Shown: positions 30,167 through 39,310 of the stretch, piece by piece
Position numbering within the stretch: position 1 is the first letter of the stretch
How the letters are laid out: each line of letters starts with the position of its first letter
Assembly: GCA_937885475.1 (NCBI GenBank)
Contig: CAKZZR010000184.1
Span: 1-45,972, forward strand
Source: an uncultured Treponema sp.
GTDB lineage: Bacteria > Spirochaetota > Spirochaetia > Treponematales > Treponemataceae
DNA length: 45,972 bases
Direction of reading: 5' to 3'
The notes under the pieces: model-generated
Seen by the model: the letters and a program-made list of their open reading frames with translations, nothing else
Databases searched by the model: none
Told to the model about the DNA's origin: nothing
Made by a program: the position numbers and the translations under genes

Positions 30167-31936
30167 CTACTTATATGTGCGGAATCCGGCTCCGCTCAAA
30201 TCTTTGATTTCTGTGATTGAGCCGTCTTCTGCAGCAGTGATTGCGCAGATACCTTCAAGTCGAATTTTTGTTTCCCGCTTGCCGTTCCGTTTGTCCACAT
30301 TGCCAGAATAATCCCTGATTGAGACAGATAGCGTAGTCGTACTTCCCGCAGGAACACTTCCCGAAAGATTTTGTTTGAGCCAATCAGAAAACTCACCTGT
30401 CAGCGATACATAGTCATTTGGGAATTTTTGAGCCCTAGCCGTATAACTTTGTGCCTTTTGCTGAATTTCTTCTTCCGTTCTGACTCCCGTTTTTGTGAGA
30501 TTCACATAACGCATTTCGGAATCTGAAAGAGCGAATCGTTTCATTGAGAAGCTGAATTCGTTCGTCTCCTTGTTGTTATGAACGCTCCATTCGACAAAAG
30601 AGTTTGCATAGCTTTTGTTTTCATGAATGGTGATACCAATTCCGATTGCTCCGAGTGCAATTCCGGCAAGAACGACAAAACAACCGAGAATAAAGACAAT
30701 CTTGTACCAGATTTTTGACCAATGCGCCAAATGCCAGTTCCCGATTTTTCCCATAAGAACACGGATTTTGCTGTTTGACGCGCCGTTTGCAAGAAAAGTA
30801 TCCAAAAGCTCCGCGCATTCTGCCGCATAGGCATCGGAATTTGCAGAAAGCTGCTCCAGTTCGCTTGCAATTGCTTCATTGTTGTAGGCTTTGTTAAGCT
30901 CAACCTTGAAATTACTTCTGTCAACTGTCAAAGCAAAGTTTTTGCAAGACTGGCGGATTTTTTCTTCAGCACCTTCAAGCTTTTTTTTGGGAATGATGAA
31001 TTCGTTCTTTCCGTAATATTTCAAGTTCGCGGAGTTTGCATTCTTTGAGTTCATGGAGATTTCAATCTTACCCTTGAATTTCTTTGCTTTGATCATGCGC
31101 ACGGCGTTGTAAGCAAGGCTTTCTGGAGTCTGCTCAAAACTTGAAGAATCATAGGTATCTTTTGCCGCCGAGGTTATGGCTTTCTCAAAGGCTTCAAACT
31201 GCGTTCTGTATGAATTCTCGATGAAGAAAAGCCTTCCGAAAAGTTTTGTTCGGTTCGCTTTTGAAATTTCGACTTTTGAATCCTTTAGCGCATGAAGGAA
31301 CACTTTTGATTCGTTCATCAGATGCAAGTCAAAAACCTCCATGATGAACTTTTCGATTTTTTTTGTTTCCTTTTCTTTTTCAGCTTCAAGCTTGCTTATT
31401 TTGCTTTTCAGGTCGTTAATCTGCTTGTTGATACTATTCTTCTGGGATTCTGCGTTTTGTTTGGCAGACTTTGCCTTGTTTTTTCGGCTTTGGGCATCAT
31501 TCCAGCCAGCGGGATCTATGATTTTCCAGCCTGCCTGTTTTTTGCGCTCATCTTCCGGGATGTGTCTTGCATCTTGCTGTACGCTGGCAAACATCGCTCC
31601 ATCAGGTTGCTGCAAGCACTTTTCTGCGTCTTTCACCGCTCGCTCAAATTCCTGTTCTGCCTGTCGAATCTTTGCATTAAAATCGCCAAGCTGACTTTCT
31701 TTTGCTTCCCGCTCGGATTCCAGCGACTCTATCTGTCTATTCAGCTCGGAAACAGCCGCATCATTCCATTTTATTGCATAAGACGCACATGATTTTCCAA
31801 CCTCATCGGCAGTTTCCTGATTCCAAGATGCGCTCATTCCCTTCCAAGAAGCAAGCGCGCTGTTCGCGCCTGATTCTGCATTTGCCGCCGTAACCGAAGC
31901 CGGCAGGCATGACAGTACACTTTGATTTACGCTCAT
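30167..31936 (-). CDS. Large coiled-coil protein with one membrane helix, unknown function
   Basis: 589 residues. Long charged coiled coils cover about residues 57-110 and 150-200 (ELNRQIESLESEREAKESQL, INKQINDLKSKISKLEAEKE). A mixed domain runs to about 400, a membrane helix spans 411-437 (YKIVFILGCFVVLAGIALGA), and a C-terminal beta-rich domain follows. No signal peptide; the N-terminal part (SALASWKGMSASWNQETAD) faintly recalls WXG-type helical hairpins, which is only an impression. A GGAAG ribosome binding site precedes the ATG. It is monocistronic, and no family was recognised. Confidence 0.75.
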   Translation of the reverse strand: MSVNQSVLSCLPASVTAANAESGANSALASWKGMSASWNQETADEVGKSCASYAIKWNDAAVSELNRQIESLESEREAKESQLGDFNAKIRQAEQEFERAVKDAEKCLQQPDGAMFASVQQDARHIPEDERKKQAGWKIIDPAGWNDAQSRKNKAKSAKQNAESQKNSINKQINDLKSKISKLEAEKEKETKKIEKFIMEVFDLHLMNESKVFLHALKDSKVEISKANRTKLFGRLFFIENSYRTQFEAFEKAITSAAKDTYDSSSFEQTPESLAYNAVRMIKAKKFKGKIEISMNSKNANSANLKYYGKNEFIIPKKKLEGAEEKIRQSCKNFALTVDRSNFKVELNKAYNNEAIASELEQLSANSDAYAAECAELLDTFLANGASNSKIRVLMGKIGNWHLAHWSKIWYKIVFILGCFVVLAGIALGAIGIGITIHENKSYANSFVEWSVHNNKETNEFSFSMKRFALSDSEMRYVNLTKTGVRTEEEIQQKAQSYTARAQKFPNDYVSLTGEFSDWLKQNLSGSVPAGSTTTLSVSIRDYSGNVDKRNGKRETKIRLEGICAITAAEDGSITEIKDLSGAGFRTYK

Positions 31937-32087
31937 ATTTTCTTCCTTACACTATGCGTTTTTATCCGCGATTATTTGTTTTGTCCAATACGAACATTCT
32001 AAAAAGTGTAGTAAGAAAAAAGAATTTTGTAGTGAGTATTCACGCACAGAAATATCATGAAATTTCACATAAAAAGCAGTGAAAAAT

Positions 32088-32363
32088 TCACAGGCAATGT
32101 ATGCAATCAACAACCTCTTCCACAAGCTCAAAACGCCATTCCTGCTTTACTTCCGGGTATTTTTGGTGGTCAACTGGGCTTAGGAACATTTCTTTTGGAC
32201 GAATCCACAGCGAACCGTCCCCATAAAGCCTGCGGTATACAACATATTCCTCTTTTGTCTCGGAATGAAACGCAATATCCTCAACAATGTAATATTTGTT
32301 CTTAAAATGGCGGTAAATGCCGTGTATTTTTACGGTGCGCTCAGTGTTTTTTGTGGTGGTCAT
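32088..32363 (-). CDS. DUF1653-family protein
   Basis: 91 residues. The pattern GIYRHFKNKYYIVEDIAFHS, then VVYRRLYGDGSLWIRPKEMF, is characteristic of DUF1653, a small cytoplasmic family with an SH3-like fold and no known role. AGGAG precedes ATG 32363. It follows the AraC gene after 43 bases on the same strand. Confidence 0.9.
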   Translation of the reverse strand: MTTTKNTERTVKIHGIYRHFKNKYYIVEDIAFHSETKEEYVVYRRLYGDGSLWIRPKEMFLSPVDHQKYPEVKQEWRFELVEEVVDCIHCL

Positions 32364-32406
32364 TTAAAACTCCTTTCTGAATTAGAATACATCCGCCTTA
32401 TCAGCG

Positions 32407-33279
32407 TCAAGATTTTTTTTCTTTATGCGGGGTGTAGCCATAACGCTGCTTGTAGCATTTTATAAAGTAAGAAAGGCTTTCAAAACCGCAGCGGGCAGAA
32501 ACTTCGGTAACATTCATGTCGGTCTGGCGAAGCAGTTTTTCCGCCTGCTCCAAGCGATACGCCATAAGATAATGCACGAACGTCGTTCCGCTCACTTTTT
32601 TAAAGAATTTCATAAAAAAACTTGGTGAATAATTGGTAAGCGAAGCCGCCGTCTCCACGGAAATTTGCTCGCCGTAATGCTGCTCAATGTAATTCAACAG
32701 ATTTTTTATGCGCGTTATTGACGGTTTTTTGGTTCCGGACGCTTTTGCAGGCGTAAAGCCAAGCCGCTTTACCATATTCACCAGCGGAAAAACCGCCGAC
32801 TTTGCCAAAAGCACGTCCTTTGAAAAATCAAACAGCCAGCGTTCCACCAGCGGACGAAGATACATGGTCATGGCGGCATTTTTGTCCGTTCCGACGGCAA
32901 AATATTCCGGAAATTCAAGCGAGCCGTCCTGCATAGGAAGCAAATACTCGCGAAAAAACGCGGACTCCTCATCGCTTTCAAGCAGCGTAAGCTTAAAAAG
33001 AACATTGTAGTACACCATCGGCAGATTCTGCTTTTGCCGGATGTCGTGAATCTTTCCTGGAGAGATGAACACAATGTCTCCTGCCGTGCAGTCATACACG
33101 GTATCATTTACGCGCACCAAACCGCCGCCAGATTCAACATAGATGAACTCAAATTCGTCGTGCCAATGCAGGGGATAGCTTTTGAACCAAAACGGAATGT
33201 CGCCGCAATACACTGCGAACGGAAAATCCAGCTTGCCGTGAATTTTTTGTTCCTGAAATGCCTGCGACCGCTTTTCCAT
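32407..33279 (-). CDS. AraC-family transcription regulator with cupin sensor domain
   Basis: 290 residues. The N-terminal cupin (HWHDEFEFIYVESGGGLVRV, CTAGDIVFISPGKIH) probably binds a sugar. The C-terminal pair of helix-turn-helix motifs covers about 190-290 (ISVETAASLTNYSPSFFMKF, MNVTEVSARCGFESLSYFIK). It is divergent from the pullulanase gene across 116 bases with two direct repeats. Control of pulA is the simple inference. Confidence 0.92.
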   Translation of the reverse strand: MEKRSQAFQEQKIHGKLDFPFAVYCGDIPFWFKSYPLHWHDEFEFIYVESGGGLVRVNDTVYDCTAGDIVFISPGKIHDIRQKQNLPMVYYNVLFKLTLLESDEESAFFREYLLPMQDGSLEFPEYFAVGTDKNAAMTMYLRPLVERWLFDFSKDVLLAKSAVFPLVNMVKRLGFTPAKASGTKKPSITRIKNLLNYIEQHYGEQISVETAASLTNYSPSFFMKFFKKVSGTTFVHYLMAYRLEQAEKLLRQTDMNVTEVSARCGFESLSYFIKCYKQRYGYTPHKEKKS

Positions 33280-33304
33280 TTTTTTACACTGCTCCGAAAG
33301 ATAG

Positions 33305-33334
33305 TTTTATTACATTTTTAACTATTTTATTGCA
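33305..33334. promoter_or_regulatory. pulA: Direct repeats, candidate AraC-type operator before pulA
   Basis: TTTTATTACA (33305-33314) and TTTTATTGCA (33325-33334) are 20 bases apart, about two helical turns. This is the usual arrangement of AraC-family half-sites. They lie just upstream of an A/T-rich region with possible -35 TTGCAA (33331-33336). The AraC gene starts on the other side. Confidence 0.5.
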
Positions 33335-33395
33335 AGTTTTTTTATTTGTACAATAATATATTTATAACTGCGCAAAACTATTTGGAGGATTCTCT

Positions 33396-35381
33396 ATGAA
33401 AAAATTAAAAGGAATTGTAGCAAAAATGATGCTCGTTTCATGCTTGTCATTCACGGCTGTGTCCGCATGGGCAAAGGCAGACGTTGACATTGACGCACAG
33501 TATTTTTATGACGGTAACGACCTAGGTCTAACTCTTACAGAAGACGGAAGCATTTTTAAATGCTGGGCCCCCCTTGCAAAAAGCGTGAAGGTTCTTTTGT
33601 TCAAGGACGCGTTGAATTTAGAAAAACCCGCCAAATCCATAAAGATGGAAAAAGACGCGGAACATCCCGGCGTTTGGACGCTTGCAACGCCAACGGACGG
33701 CTTTGCATACTATCAGTATGAGATTGCCAACCCCGGCGCAAAAAGCCGCGTGTGCGACATCTGGGCAAAATCCGCAAGCCCGGAATCAAAAGCCAGCCAG
33801 ATTACGGACATCAATTCAGACAGCGCAGCAATTCCAGAGAATCTTAGCACAGACACCGCATGGGGAACAAAGGACGGTTATTTCAATCCCTTTGGAGAAA
33901 CCGGTAAGACGCAAAAATCCTACAGCGATGCGGTTATCTATGAAATGCATATCCGCGACTGGTCCCGCGTTGAGGTTGCGGACTCGCTTGGAAAATTCAA
34001 GGAAATCGCCGACGGCAACAAGGTCATAGCGCACCTTAAGGATTTGGGCGTAACCCACGTTCAGATTCTGCCAAGCTTTGAATACGCAGAAAGCACAAAA
34101 AGCAAGCTGTACAACTGGGGCTACAATCCGTACAACTACAACGTGCCGGAAGGTCGCTATGTTTCTGCGGGTTACACAGACGGAACACAGGCGGTGCAGG
34201 AAATGCGCTACATGATTGGTAAGCTCCACGAAAACGGAATCGCCGTCATTATGGACGTCGTATACAACCACACCAGCGGAATCGGCGAAAATTCGCTGTA
34301 CGACAAGACCGTTCCCGGATACTTTTACCGCATTCAGGACGACGGAACATATTCCAACGGCTCCGGCTGCGGCAACGAAGTTGCCACAAACCACAAAATG
34401 GTGCGCAAATTCGTCGTGGATTCAATAAAGCACTGGATGCTGGACTACCACGTAAACGGCTTTCGCTTTGACCTTATGGGCTTGCAGGAACGCGACACGA
34501 TGGCGGCAATTTACGAGGAAGCCGTAAAAATTGACTCGAACGTTATGATTTACGGCGAGCCATGGACTGGCGGCAAAAGCCTTGTAAAATTTGGCTGTGC
34601 AAAATCAACAGTCGACATCATCACCGAAGACGATGTGAACGGCGTAGGCTGCTTTAATGACGACTTCCGCGACGCTGTTAAGGGTTCGGTTTTTAATCCG
34701 GCAGACAAGGGCTTTGTGCAGGGCAATCCGGCAACATTCCCAAAGGTTTTGTCCGGGCTTATCGGCTCGCAGCGCGGAAAGGGCGGCTTTACAAAACGAC
34801 CATCGCGCAGCATAAACTACGTTGAATGCCACGACAATCACACGCTGTTTGACAAGCTCGCAATCACTTCTATCGGAAAGAACACCACCGGCGACCTTTT
34901 TGAAGTTCTGACCGCAGAACAGCTTGAGCTGATAAAAAAAGAGGACAAGCTTGCGGCAGCCCTTGTGTTCCTTGCACAGGGAACGCCATTTATAAACGGC
35001 GGACAGGAATTCCTCCGCTCAAAACAGGGCAACCACAACAGCTACAGCGCGCCTGACTTCATCAATCAGATTGACCTGAGTTTTGCACAAAAATACAGCG
35101 ACGTGTACAACACATACAAGGCGCTCATCGCATTCCGGGCGGCAAACCGCGCAAGCTTTGGCGAAAACCTTGAGGCATCTGCAGAAATGGTTCAGCCGAC
35201 GCTCGTAAAATACGCCACCGGCAAATTCACCGTATATTTTAATGCAGCAGAAAGCGAGGCAAATATTTCTGAAACCGGAAAACCTGTTCTTATAAATGAA
35301 TCAAACGGAACCTGGACAAGGGGCGCGGCTGCAAAAATAGCAAGCGTTCCGTCAAAGGGCTTTGTGATTATAGAAAAATAG
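33396..35381 (+). CDS. pulA: Secreted type I pullulanase (GH13)
   Basis: Cuts alpha-1,6 branches in pullulan and starch limit dextrins. A signal peptide (residues 1-28, cleavage near AWA) is followed by a CBM48-like domain (LGLTLTEDGSIFKCWAPLAK) and the GH13 barrel. Motifs are the pullulanase hallmark YNWGYNPYNYNVPEGRY, DVVYNHT, GFRFDLMG (nucleophile Asp359), YGEPWTGG (acid/base Glu388) and VECHDNHTL. No lipobox was seen, so it is periplasmic or secreted. GGAGG precedes the ATG. It is likely regulated by the divergent AraC protein and ends at a strong terminator. Confidence 0.95.
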   Translation: MKKLKGIVAKMMLVSCLSFTAVSAWAKADVDIDAQYFYDGNDLGLTLTEDGSIFKCWAPLAKSVKVLLFKDALNLEKPAKSIKMEKDAEHPGVWTLATPTDGFAYYQYEIANPGAKSRVCDIWAKSASPESKASQITDINSDSAAIPENLSTDTAWGTKDGYFNPFGETGKTQKSYSDAVIYEMHIRDWSRVEVADSLGKFKEIADGNKVIAHLKDLGVTHVQILPSFEYAESTKSKLYNWGYNPYNYNVPEGRYVSAGYTDGTQAVQEMRYMIGKLHENGIAVIMDVVYNHTSGIGENSLYDKTVPGYFYRIQDDGTYSNGSGCGNEVATNHKMVRKFVVDSIKHWMLDYHVNGFRFDLMGLQERDTMAAIYEEAVKIDSNVMIYGEPWTGGKSLVKFGCAKSTVDIITEDDVNGVGCFNDDFRDAVKGSVFNPADKGFVQGNPATFPKVLSGLIGSQRGKGGFTKRPSRSINYVECHDNHTLFDKLAITSIGKNTTGDLFEVLTAEQLELIKKEDKLAAALVFLAQGTPFINGGQEFLRSKQGNHNSYSAPDFINQIDLSFAQKYSDVYNTYKALIAFRAANRASFGENLEASAEMVQPTLVKYATGKFTVYFNAAESEANISETGKPVLINESNGTWTRGAAAKIASVPSKGFVIIEK

Positions 35382-35393
35382 AAAATAAGACAA

Positions 35394-35424
35394 AAAAAAG
35401 GGCAGCAAAAAAGCTGCCCTTTTT
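35394..35424. terminator. Bidirectional terminator between pulA and the lipoprotein operon
   Basis: AAAGGGCAGC (35397-35406) pairs with GCTGCCCTTT (35413-35422); an A-run lies on one side and a T-run on the other. It serves both convergent transcripts. Confidence 0.88.
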
Positions 35425-35429
35425 AGTGC

Positions 35430-35920
35430 CTAGCGCAAGGCGCTGCGTTTGTTTGCTTCCCAGGTTTTGCGGGGAATGGAATACACGGCATACGCTGAAT
35501 AAAAAACAGGCGCATTTTCAAGAGCCGCCTCGTCGTCGGATTCGGCTTCTGCCACCAGCTGCCAAAAGGTTCCGGCGCTCACCAACCCCGCGATGGAAAG
35601 CGCACCGGCATTCTTTTTGCCAAGCTCGCTTTTTAAGCGCTCATAGGCTTTTTGGGACGCATCCGCCTTTGCAAGGCTTATGGCACCGTCAAGGTCTGCA
35701 TCCTCCGCCGTTCCCACAAAAACAAGCGCGTCCTTTGCAAGCGCAAACTTTTTTTGAGCGCGGCATCGCTTCCGTATTCCGTATACTGAGTCAGCCATTT
35801 AGGTTCTGCCGACGTTCCCGCCTCACTTCCAAGCCAGTCAAGAATCACCGTATCGCAAAACGCCGCACTCATCGCGCCAAGCAGAACCAACGCCGTGGTC
35901 AAAAAAAGATTTTTCTTCAT
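35430..35920 (-). pseudogene. Frameshifted exported protein, paralogue of the first gene of this operon
   Basis: Two frames together encode one protein. 35678-35920 gives a signal peptide (MKKNLFLTTALVLLGAMSA) and SAEPKWLTQYTEYGSDAALKK; 35430-35798 continues with FALAKDALVFVGTAED to RKTWEANKRSALR. The frames meet at an A7 run on the minus strand (35749-35755). One extra A, or a -1 slip, would give ALKKKFALAKD. Motifs PKW, SGMV/AGLV-x-TFW and YSxYxVYSxxxxxW are shared with the protein at 39311-40078. It may be a real mutation, a homopolymer sequencing error, or slippage. Confidence 0.65.
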
Positions 35921-35929
35921 AAAATCACC

Positions 35930-36979
35930 TTAGTTGCGCACTTTTGTAAGGTAGTCAGCTATGGTTTTGTCAAATTCCGTTGCAACCTTCTTTTCTATTA
36001 CGCGGTAAGCGCGGTTGTTCGCGTCAATTTCAGTTGTAGAACCTTCTCTGCCCTGAAAATTAATCGGAAACAACGCCTCGCCGTTAAACGTGTCGGTCAG
36101 CGACGAGTCCAGCGAATAAATGCTGAAGAAGTTCTTGCCCATAACATCGTTCTCAAACGTAAAGCGACCAATAACTGCGTAGCGCTCATTTGGGTCCTCG
36201 CTCGTCTTAAAACCGAACTTTGCAAAGCATTTGCCAAACGCCGCCGCAAGGCGGGAATTCTTGTCGCCCTCAATTTTTACGCAGATTGGAATTTCGCGGG
36301 CGAGCGCCGTCATCCTTGTCCGTATGATTTTTGCCGTAACCACGTCCTTCGCAACCTCATCAGCCGCCGCAGAATCAATTACAGAAAGCCGCTCAATGTA
36401 CCCGTCGTTTACCGAAGCAATCTCAAGCGCAAAAGAAAGATTTGAATACGCCTCAAGGCTTGCGCCCAAAGATTCCGCGTCATCAACGAGTGCGCTGATT
36501 TCCGTCTTGTTCTTTTTTATCATTGAAACGTAGATTTTTGAAACCTTCGGCTTGTCCAGAATCGCAATCGCATACCACTTTCTCGAATCGTCCTGATAGT
36601 ATTCGGGAATCTCGATTCCGATTATATCGTCCTGATTCACCTGGTTTGTAATGCTCTGACCAAGCGTGCTGGATGACGCGGTTGCGACCTTTCCTTCCTT
36701 CTGTGCCTGTTCCATTCGCTTAGAAGCCTTTGTAACCGCCGTAATATCCTGCCCGAATATGGACGCAACGTTTTTTACAGCTTCAAGCCCGGCTTCCTCA
36801 CGCGCGGCACCGCTTCCCACGCCAGTAAAATACTGAGAAGTGGAATAAACGGCGGCCGGCATTGTAAGCCACTGCGGAGCCGGATTTTTTTTCTTGCTTT
36901 TTGCCGAAGCCGCGCAGAGCGCCGCCAGCAACACAATTCCAGCCGCAATAATTCGCTTTTTTGAATATGAGTGCATCAT
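35930..36979 (-). CDS. LPP20-family exported protein
   Basis: 349 residues. A signal peptide (residues 6-26, cleavage near AASA) is followed by an LPP20-like domain (APQWLTMPAAVYSTSQYFTG, then VGSGAAREEAGLEAVKNVAS). A later part may be a second domain for outer-membrane assemblies. There is no cysteine at a lipobox position, so it is not an evident lipoprotein. AGGAG precedes ATG 36979. It lies 14 bases after the COG3014-like gene; such genes commonly sit beside LpoB and COG3014. Confidence 0.8.
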   Translation of the reverse strand: MMHSYSKKRIIAAGIVLLAALCAASAKSKKKNPAPQWLTMPAAVYSTSQYFTGVGSGAAREEAGLEAVKNVASIFGQDITAVTKASKRMEQAQKEGKVATASSSTLGQSITNQVNQDDIIGIEIPEYYQDDSRKWYAIAILDKPKVSKIYVSMIKKNKTEISALVDDAESLGASLEAYSNLSFALEIASVNDGYIERLSVIDSAAADEVAKDVVTAKIIRTRMTALAREIPICVKIEGDKNSRLAAAFGKCFAKFGFKTSEDPNERYAVIGRFTFENDVMGKNFFSIYSLDSSLTDTFNGEALFPINFQGREGSTTEIDANNRAYRVIEKKVATEFDKTIADYLTKVRN

Positions 36980-36993
36980 AAAATCTCCTGAAC

Positions 36994-38607
36994 CTAGTTT
37001 GTATATACGCTTTCTACTAACGTCGGGCGATTTGCCACAACCTGAACATCAGAGAAGGATTCCTCGTAAAGCAGGGCAGGCTTGCCGTCTGCACCCGTGT
37101 TGCCCAAGAACTGCACCTTGAACGAATACGTTCCTGGGTCAAGCGTAATGCCGCCGGCACGAAATTCGCCCGGAAGCGCGCACACCTGCCGTATATCCGC
37201 CGTTTCCGAAAGGTCAACCATATCGATTGCTTTTGAGGCAGTCATTGCCGCAATGATTGCTAGCAGCTGGTTGGAATTCTGCGCCGCCGCAATTGAGGCA
37301 GTACCCGCGCTTACAGCCGCAGACTTTTTTACAATTGTTCGCGTCAAGCTGCGGTTATACGCCTGCCGAGCGCCCAAGCGCACGTCGTTTACAACCGCAT
37401 TGGTAAGGTATTCAAGAACCGGAAGCGCAAATTCGCGTCCGTCGCCCATGACGATTTTTACCGCGCGCACAGAAGAAGGCGCAAGCGGGCGAATCGCTTT
37501 TTGCGCGGCAGTAACCACGTACTTTGAGCCGCTCGTAGCAAATTCCTCGGCTACAGGAATAATCGGCTGGTCTGCGGTTGGAACGCGCGGATACGCAACT
37601 TCAATGTCAAACTTTGGAACGATGATGTCCTGCGAGGAAACGCGCATTGCGAATCCGCCGAACGGGCCATACTGCTGGCGCTGTTCGTCTCGGCGCGCAA
37701 TAAAGTTGGTAAGCGCAAGCACGTCCAGCCGCCCTTTTCCGCGTGGAACGCTTAAGTCAGCGCTGGTGTCAAACGAGGCATTGAGCGCCTTTAAGGTACG
37801 CGCATCAAGAGCCGCGTTTCCGTCGTCGCCGTCCATAAGATAGAACACCATGCTTAAGTAGCGCCCCGCAGGAGAATCGCGGAACACGATGCGCTGTTTT
37901 TCTGCCTTTGAAAGCTTTTCCGGCGCAAGGAACGCATTGCGCTCAATATGCAGCATCTCGTATGCGGCGGCGCTTGAGGTCTTTTTGTCGCCACTTGCCC
38001 CGCCTTCGGCAGCGTCCTCTACCGCATCATCGTCCTGAGCAAGCAAAAGCTCGCCGTATTTTGCAAGGTACTGGCGCTGCTTGTCGTTAAGCTTGCGCAC
38101 CTCAACGGCGGCCTCGTCAATGTCGCCTTTTCCCAGATAGTTCAGCGCATTGATGATGTTCAGATAGATGTACTCGTATGGGTGTCCCGCGTACTCAGCG
38201 TTGTTGTCGTTCAATGTGGCGGCGGCAATGCCCTTTGTGATGCTCTTTGTTACGGCATCTGCCATTGCATTGTCCGTTATCTCAAAAAGGCGTGCAGACT
38301 CATCATATTCCTTCTGCAGGTGCCGTAGCATTGCAATTTCAAATTCATCGCGAATAAACTGATTTCCGGGTTTTTTAGCATTGCGCTGCTCAAGGAACGC
38401 AATGATGCTTTCGTATTCGCCTTCGTCAAGTCGCTGTAAGTATTCATCGTCTTTGATTTTTATTTTTTTTGCTTTGCTGCTTTTGCCCGCTCGTGCCGAG
38501 CTTTGCACTGTTTTTTGTGAAGAAGAAGCGCCTGCATTAGAAGACGCGCACGAAATGACCAGCAAAGAAATGGCGAGCGCTACGCCCACGCATAAGATTT
38601 TTTTCAT
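36994..38607 (-). CDS. COG3014-like lipoprotein with TPR-type repeats
   Basis: 537 residues. Lipoprotein signal with lipobox LVISC (Cys20). Helical repeat region about 55-260 (GEYESIIAFLEQRNAKKPGN, YEYIYLNIINALNYLGKGD, then EAAVEVRKLNDKQRQY), typical of COG3014. The second half is beta-rich and includes FKVQFLGNTGADGKP. It probably sits in the outer membrane facing the periplasm. It lies between lpoB-like and LPP20 genes, a combination also known in proteobacteria; the function is not established. Confidence 0.8.
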   Translation of the reverse strand: MKKILCVGVALAISLLVISCASSNAGASSSQKTVQSSARAGKSSKAKKIKIKDDEYLQRLDEGEYESIIAFLEQRNAKKPGNQFIRDEFEIAMLRHLQKEYDESARLFEITDNAMADAVTKSITKGIAAATLNDNNAEYAGHPYEYIYLNIINALNYLGKGDIDEAAVEVRKLNDKQRQYLAKYGELLLAQDDDAVEDAAEGGASGDKKTSSAAAYEMLHIERNAFLAPEKLSKAEKQRIVFRDSPAGRYLSMVFYLMDGDDGNAALDARTLKALNASFDTSADLSVPRGKGRLDVLALTNFIARRDEQRQQYGPFGGFAMRVSSQDIIVPKFDIEVAYPRVPTADQPIIPVAEEFATSGSKYVVTAAQKAIRPLAPSSVRAVKIVMGDGREFALPVLEYLTNAVVNDVRLGARQAYNRSLTRTIVKKSAAVSAGTASIAAAQNSNQLLAIIAAMTASKAIDMVDLSETADIRQVCALPGEFRAGGITLDPGTYSFKVQFLGNTGADGKPALLYEESFSDVQVVANRPTLVESVYTN

Positions 38608-38650
38608 TTAGAAGATTCCTCCGAATCGTCCTGTCCAGCATAAATAATAA

Positions 38651-38670
38651 GAGGGGGTTTTAGCCCCCTC
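38651..38670 (-). terminator. Hairpin between lpoB-like and COG3014-like genes
   Basis: GAGGGGG (38651-38657) pairs with CCCCCTC (38664-38670), a 7-bp GC-rich stem; on the minus strand TTATTATTTATG follows. It could reduce expression of the downstream genes in the operon. Confidence 0.7.
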
Positions 38671-38677
38671 CGTTTTG

Positions 38678-39289
38678 CTAGAGTTTTGCCGCCGGTCGTT
38701 TTATGTATTTTCTGATGTCGTTGTTCTGTTCCGCCCAGATGATGCGATTGTTCTCCAAATCGATAAGCTGCATGTCCACCTGATAGGTGCGAACCTGCTC
38801 CTTACCGTTTCCGGCAGTATCGATGATTGTCGTTACTGTTCCCTGAAGCATGAAGTCAGCCGCCTGCTCGTTGCCGATTGATTTTGCAGTGTCGTACGCG
38901 TTTGCCGCCTGATCTGCCTTTTCTTCGCGAAGCTGCTGGCGCTGCTCGCTGTCTGCAACAAATTCCAGCGTTCCGTCGTTAATGATTACGTTCTGGAAGC
39001 GCTTAGAAAGAATCGCGGTGTCTATATGCTCGCTTGACTTGTTCGCAATCTTACCAAGGATTACATACGGAGCGCGTCCGTTCTGCGCCTCAAAATTGGC
39101 GATGCGGCGGGATTTGATGCATGAATCGATGAGCGTCTCGCAAACCTGTGTTACGTCCGTCTCGTTCCAATAACCGCTCAAATCCTTTACAGTGTCGCCG
39201 GAAGAATAACGCTTAACCTTTGTGGAACCACATGAGGTAAGCGCAAGTGCCGCCAGAACGGCAGCTGCAATAAGTGATATACGTTTCAT
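38678..39289 (-). CDS. LpoB-type lipoprotein (penicillin-binding-protein activator family)
   Basis: 203 residues. Lipobox LTSC with Cys20. The LpoB pattern is clear: DLSGYWNETDVTQVCETLID, RAPYVILGKIANKSSEHIDT, ADFMLQGTVTTI, YQVDMQLIDLENNRIIWAEQ. In enterobacteria LpoB activates PBP1b across the periplasm; in spirochaetes the partner is unknown. It follows the first gene of the operon by 21 bases. Confidence 0.88.
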   Translation of the reverse strand: MKRISLIAAAVLAALALTSCGSTKVKRYSSGDTVKDLSGYWNETDVTQVCETLIDSCIKSRRIANFEAQNGRAPYVILGKIANKSSEHIDTAILSKRFQNVIINDGTLEFVADSEQRQQLREEKADQAANAYDTAKSIGNEQAADFMLQGTVTTIIDTAGNGKEQVRTYQVDMQLIDLENNRIIWAEQNNDIRKYIKRPAAKL

Positions 39290-39310
39290 CTGTTTTCCTT
39301 CTCCAAAAAC

